A stretch of 6,470 nt of DNA, taken from NCBI GenBank assembly GCA_025360265.1, contig JANYCP010000377.1, positions 1 to 6,470 on the forward strand, in the 5' to 3' direction. The DNA comes from Gemmatimonadota bacterium. GTDB lineage: Bacteria > Gemmatimonadota > Gemmatimonadetes > Gemmatimonadales > GWC2-71-9. The notes beneath the pieces were generated by a model. It saw only the letters and a program-made list of their open reading frames with translations, searched no databases and was not told where the DNA came from. Of the stretch, positions 4,534-6,470 are shown piece by piece. Position 1 is the first letter of the stretch, and every line of letters starts with the position of its first letter. The translations under genes were made by a program, and so were the position numbers.

Positions 4534-6470
4534 ATGAGTGTGGCCGTCCCCGCTGTCCCAAGCCTGCCGCTGGTCGAGCTCCGCGATCCGCATCTCTACC
4601 TGAACCGGGAACTTGCCTGGCTGGAGTTCAACCGGCGCGTGCTGCACGAGGCACTTGATCGACGCACTCCGCTGCTGGAGCGCGTGAAGTTCCTCTCGAT
4701 TTTCTCCAGCAATCTCGATGAGTTTTTCCAGGTCCGCGTCGCCGGCGTCCGCGAACAGGTTGCGGCACGGGTACTTGAGACGGCGCTGGAACACCTCACA
4801 CCCGCGCAGCAACTTGAGGCGATTCGCGACACCGTGCGTACGATGGTGGAACAACACTCCCGCTGCATGGTGAGTGATGTTCTCCCGGCACTCGCGGAAC
4901 AGGGGATCGTAATTCACCGAAGCTACGCCGAACTGCCGGTCAGCGAGCGCGAACACCTCGACACCTATTTCCAGTCGCAGGTCTTCCCGGTGATCACGCC
5001 GCTAGCGGTCGACCCGGCGCATCCGTTCCCTCACATTTCAAACCTGTCGCTCTCACTGGCGGTGTCGCTCACTGATCACACCGGCAAGCCGCACTTCGCC
5101 CGGGTGAAGGTGCCGAAGATCCTGCCTCGCTGGGTCCCGCTGATCGCACCGAATCACTTTCTCGCCCTTGAAGACCTGATCGGCGCGCACCTCGCCTCAC
5201 TCTTCCCGGGCGTAGAGATCGTGGGTTGGCACCTGTTCCGCATCACCCGCAATACCGACCTGAATCTGGAGCTCGGCGGTGGCGCGGGTGACGAAGCGGA
5301 AGACCTCCTCGAACTGATTCAGGAAGAAGTTTCCAATCGAAAGTTTGGCGAGGTAGTGCGCCTCGAAGTGCATGCCTCGATGCCAGACATTCTGCGCAAG
5401 CGGTTGGTCGAGGAATTCAACGCCGCCGATGCTGGCGAAGGCCTGCGGCTCACGACGCACGACATGTTTGAGGTATCCGGACCGCTCGGTGCGGTGGACC
5501 TGATGCCAATTGCCAATCTGGACATTCCCGCGCTGCGTGATCCGCCGTTTGCGCCCGTCACGCCGCGCCGTCTTGCCGAGAGCCGCGACATCTTCGAGGT
5601 GATTCGCGAAGGGAGCGTGCTGCTGCATCACCCGTACGATTCGTTCCAGAGCTCCGTGGAGCGCCTGATCTCGCAGGCGACCGACGATCCGGATGTGCTC
5701 GCGATCAAGATCACGTTGTACCGCACCGGCGGAGAGATCGCGCGGCTGCTCGCAGCGGCCGCCGAGCGAGGCAAGCAGGTCGCCGTGCTGATCGAACTGC
5801 AGGCGCGCTTCGACGAGGAGAACAACATCTCCTGGGCACGGCGCTTTGAGGACGTTGGCGTACACGTCAGTTATGGCGTGGCCGGACTGAAGACGCACGC
5901 GAAAGTCTTGCTGATTGTGCGACGTGAAGGCACCACGATCCGCCGATACGTCCATATCGGCACTGGCAACTACAATCCGCGTACCTCGCGCTATTACACC
6001 GACTTCGGCCTGCTGAGCGCCGATCCCCAACTCGGCGCCGACCTCAGCGACCTGTTCAACGTGCTCACCGGCTTTGGTCGCCCGCCCGGCTACCGCAAGC
6101 TTCTGGTCGCCCCGGAATGGATGAAGCGTCGCTTCCTCGAACTCATCGAGCGCGAAACGCACATTGCCCGAGGCGGTGGTGAAGGACGTATCCTCGCCAA
6201 GATGAATGCGCTGGTGGACACCGACATCATCGAAGCGCTCTATCGCGCATCGATCTCCGGCGTGCAGATCGACCTGATCATTCGAGGCATCTGTTGCCTC
6301 CGTCCCGGTCTCGCCGGCGTCAGCAACAACATCCGGGTGATCTCGGTACTCGGCCGATTCCTTGAGCACTCGCGAGCGTTTCTCTTCTCCAGCGGCGAGG
6401 CGGAACAAGTCTGGATTTCGTCGGCCGACTGGATGCCGCGCAACCTCGATCGTCGCGTCGAGGCGGCCGT
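4534..6470 (+). CDS. ppk1: Polyphosphate kinase 1, C-terminal end beyond window
   Basis: Reversibly polymerises the terminal phosphate of ATP into polyphosphate, usually at the inner face of the membrane. 645 codons are present of a family length near 700, so only the tail is missing. Motifs: YLNRELAWLEFNRRVL (22-37) at the start of the N domain; FSSNLDEFFQVRVAG (57-71), with Asn60 equivalent to the ATP-binding Asn of E. coli Ppk; HPFPHISNLSLSL in the head domain; ITLYRT with Arg397 and ELQARFDEENN with Arg425, the phosphate/Mg-binding arginines; LKTHAKV with His455, equivalent to the autophosphorylated His435 of E. coli; HIGTGNYNPRTSRYYTD; and FLEHSR with His612, equivalent to E. coli His592. 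All key residues are intact. The first 20 residues are unconserved and add a short N-terminal extension. The ATG follows a weak AGG site inside a small hairpin. It sits 81 bases behind the two-component pair and is probably cotranscribed and regulated by it. Confidence 0.97.
   Translation, partial: MSVAVPAVPSLPLVELRDPHLYLNRELAWLEFNRRVLHEALDRRTPLLERVKFLSIFSSNLDEFFQVRVAGVREQVAARVLETALEHLTPAQQLEAIRDTVRTMVEQHSRCMVSDVLPALAEQGIVIHRSYAELPVSEREHLDTYFQSQVFPVITPLAVDPAHPFPHISNLSLSLAVSLTDHTGKPHFARVKVPKILPRWVPLIAPNHFLALEDLIGAHLASLFPGVEIVGWHLFRITRNTDLNLELGGGAGDEAEDLLELIQEEVSNRKFGEVVRLEVHASMPDILRKRLVEEFNAADAGEGLRLTTHDMFEVSGPLGAVDLMPIANLDIPALRDPPFAPVTPRRLAESRDIFEVIREGSVLLHHPYDSFQSSVERLISQATDDPDVLAIKITLYRTGGEIARLLAAAAERGKQVAVLIELQARFDEENNISWARRFEDVGVHVSYGVAGLKTHAKVLLIVRREGTTIRRYVHIGTGNYNPRTSRYYTDFGLLSADPQLGADLSDLFNVLTGFGRPPGYRKLLVAPEWMKRRFLELIERETHIARGGGEGRILAKMNALVDTDIIEALYRASISGVQIDLIIRGICCLRPGLAGVSNNIRVISVLGRFLEHSRAFLFSSGEAEQVWISSADWMPRNLDRRVEAA

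Noticed and set aside
5197..6408. Open frame of about 403 codons on the minus strand, opposite ppk1
   Set aside because: The plus-strand frame is unmistakable PPK1 with all active-site residues. The antisense frame has no recognisable motif and is the kind of long shadow frame that GC-rich codon bias produces.

Overview
The window is GC-rich, densely coding bacterial DNA with six protein genes and no RNA gene, mobile element, CRISPR array or long repeat that I can see. It splits into two divergently transcribed blocks around a spacer of about 104 bases. Codons are strongly G/C at third positions throughout, and no segment looks compositionally foreign. The proteins resemble those of Gram-negative, high-GC lineages. 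Gemmatimonadota is my best guess, but it rests on general resemblance and not on any diagnostic marker.

Left block (minus strand, reading from about 2309 down to 1): a short beta-grasp-like protein of about 80 residues, then adenosine deaminase (add), then a concentrative nucleoside transporter (CNT/NupC family) cut by the left window edge. The first two genes overlap by 8 bases and the next gap is 31 bases, so this looks like one purine-nucleoside salvage operon. The transporter would bring nucleosides in, and Add would convert (deoxy)adenosine to (deoxy)inosine plus ammonia. The small protein's role is unknown.

Right block (plus strand, 2414 to 6470): a PhoB/OmpR-type response regulator starting at TTG, a PhoR-like membrane histidine kinase overlapping it by ATGA, and, 81 bases later, polyphosphate kinase 1 (ppk1), cut by the right window edge. 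A PhoB/PhoR-like pair next to ppk1 suggests phosphate sensing linked to polyphosphate storage.

The spacer at 2310-2413 must hold the promoters of both blocks. It contains a perfect 6-bp inverted repeat and a possible six-codon leader ORF whose stop overlaps the regulator's start. The gap before ppk1 holds a small perfect hairpin that overlaps the probable ribosome binding site.

I do not see a clearly new multi-gene system. The least explained items are the beta-grasp-like protein fused by overlap to add, the altered active-site neighbour in Add (Asp-Ser where classical enzymes have Asp-Asp), and the small structures in the two gaps.
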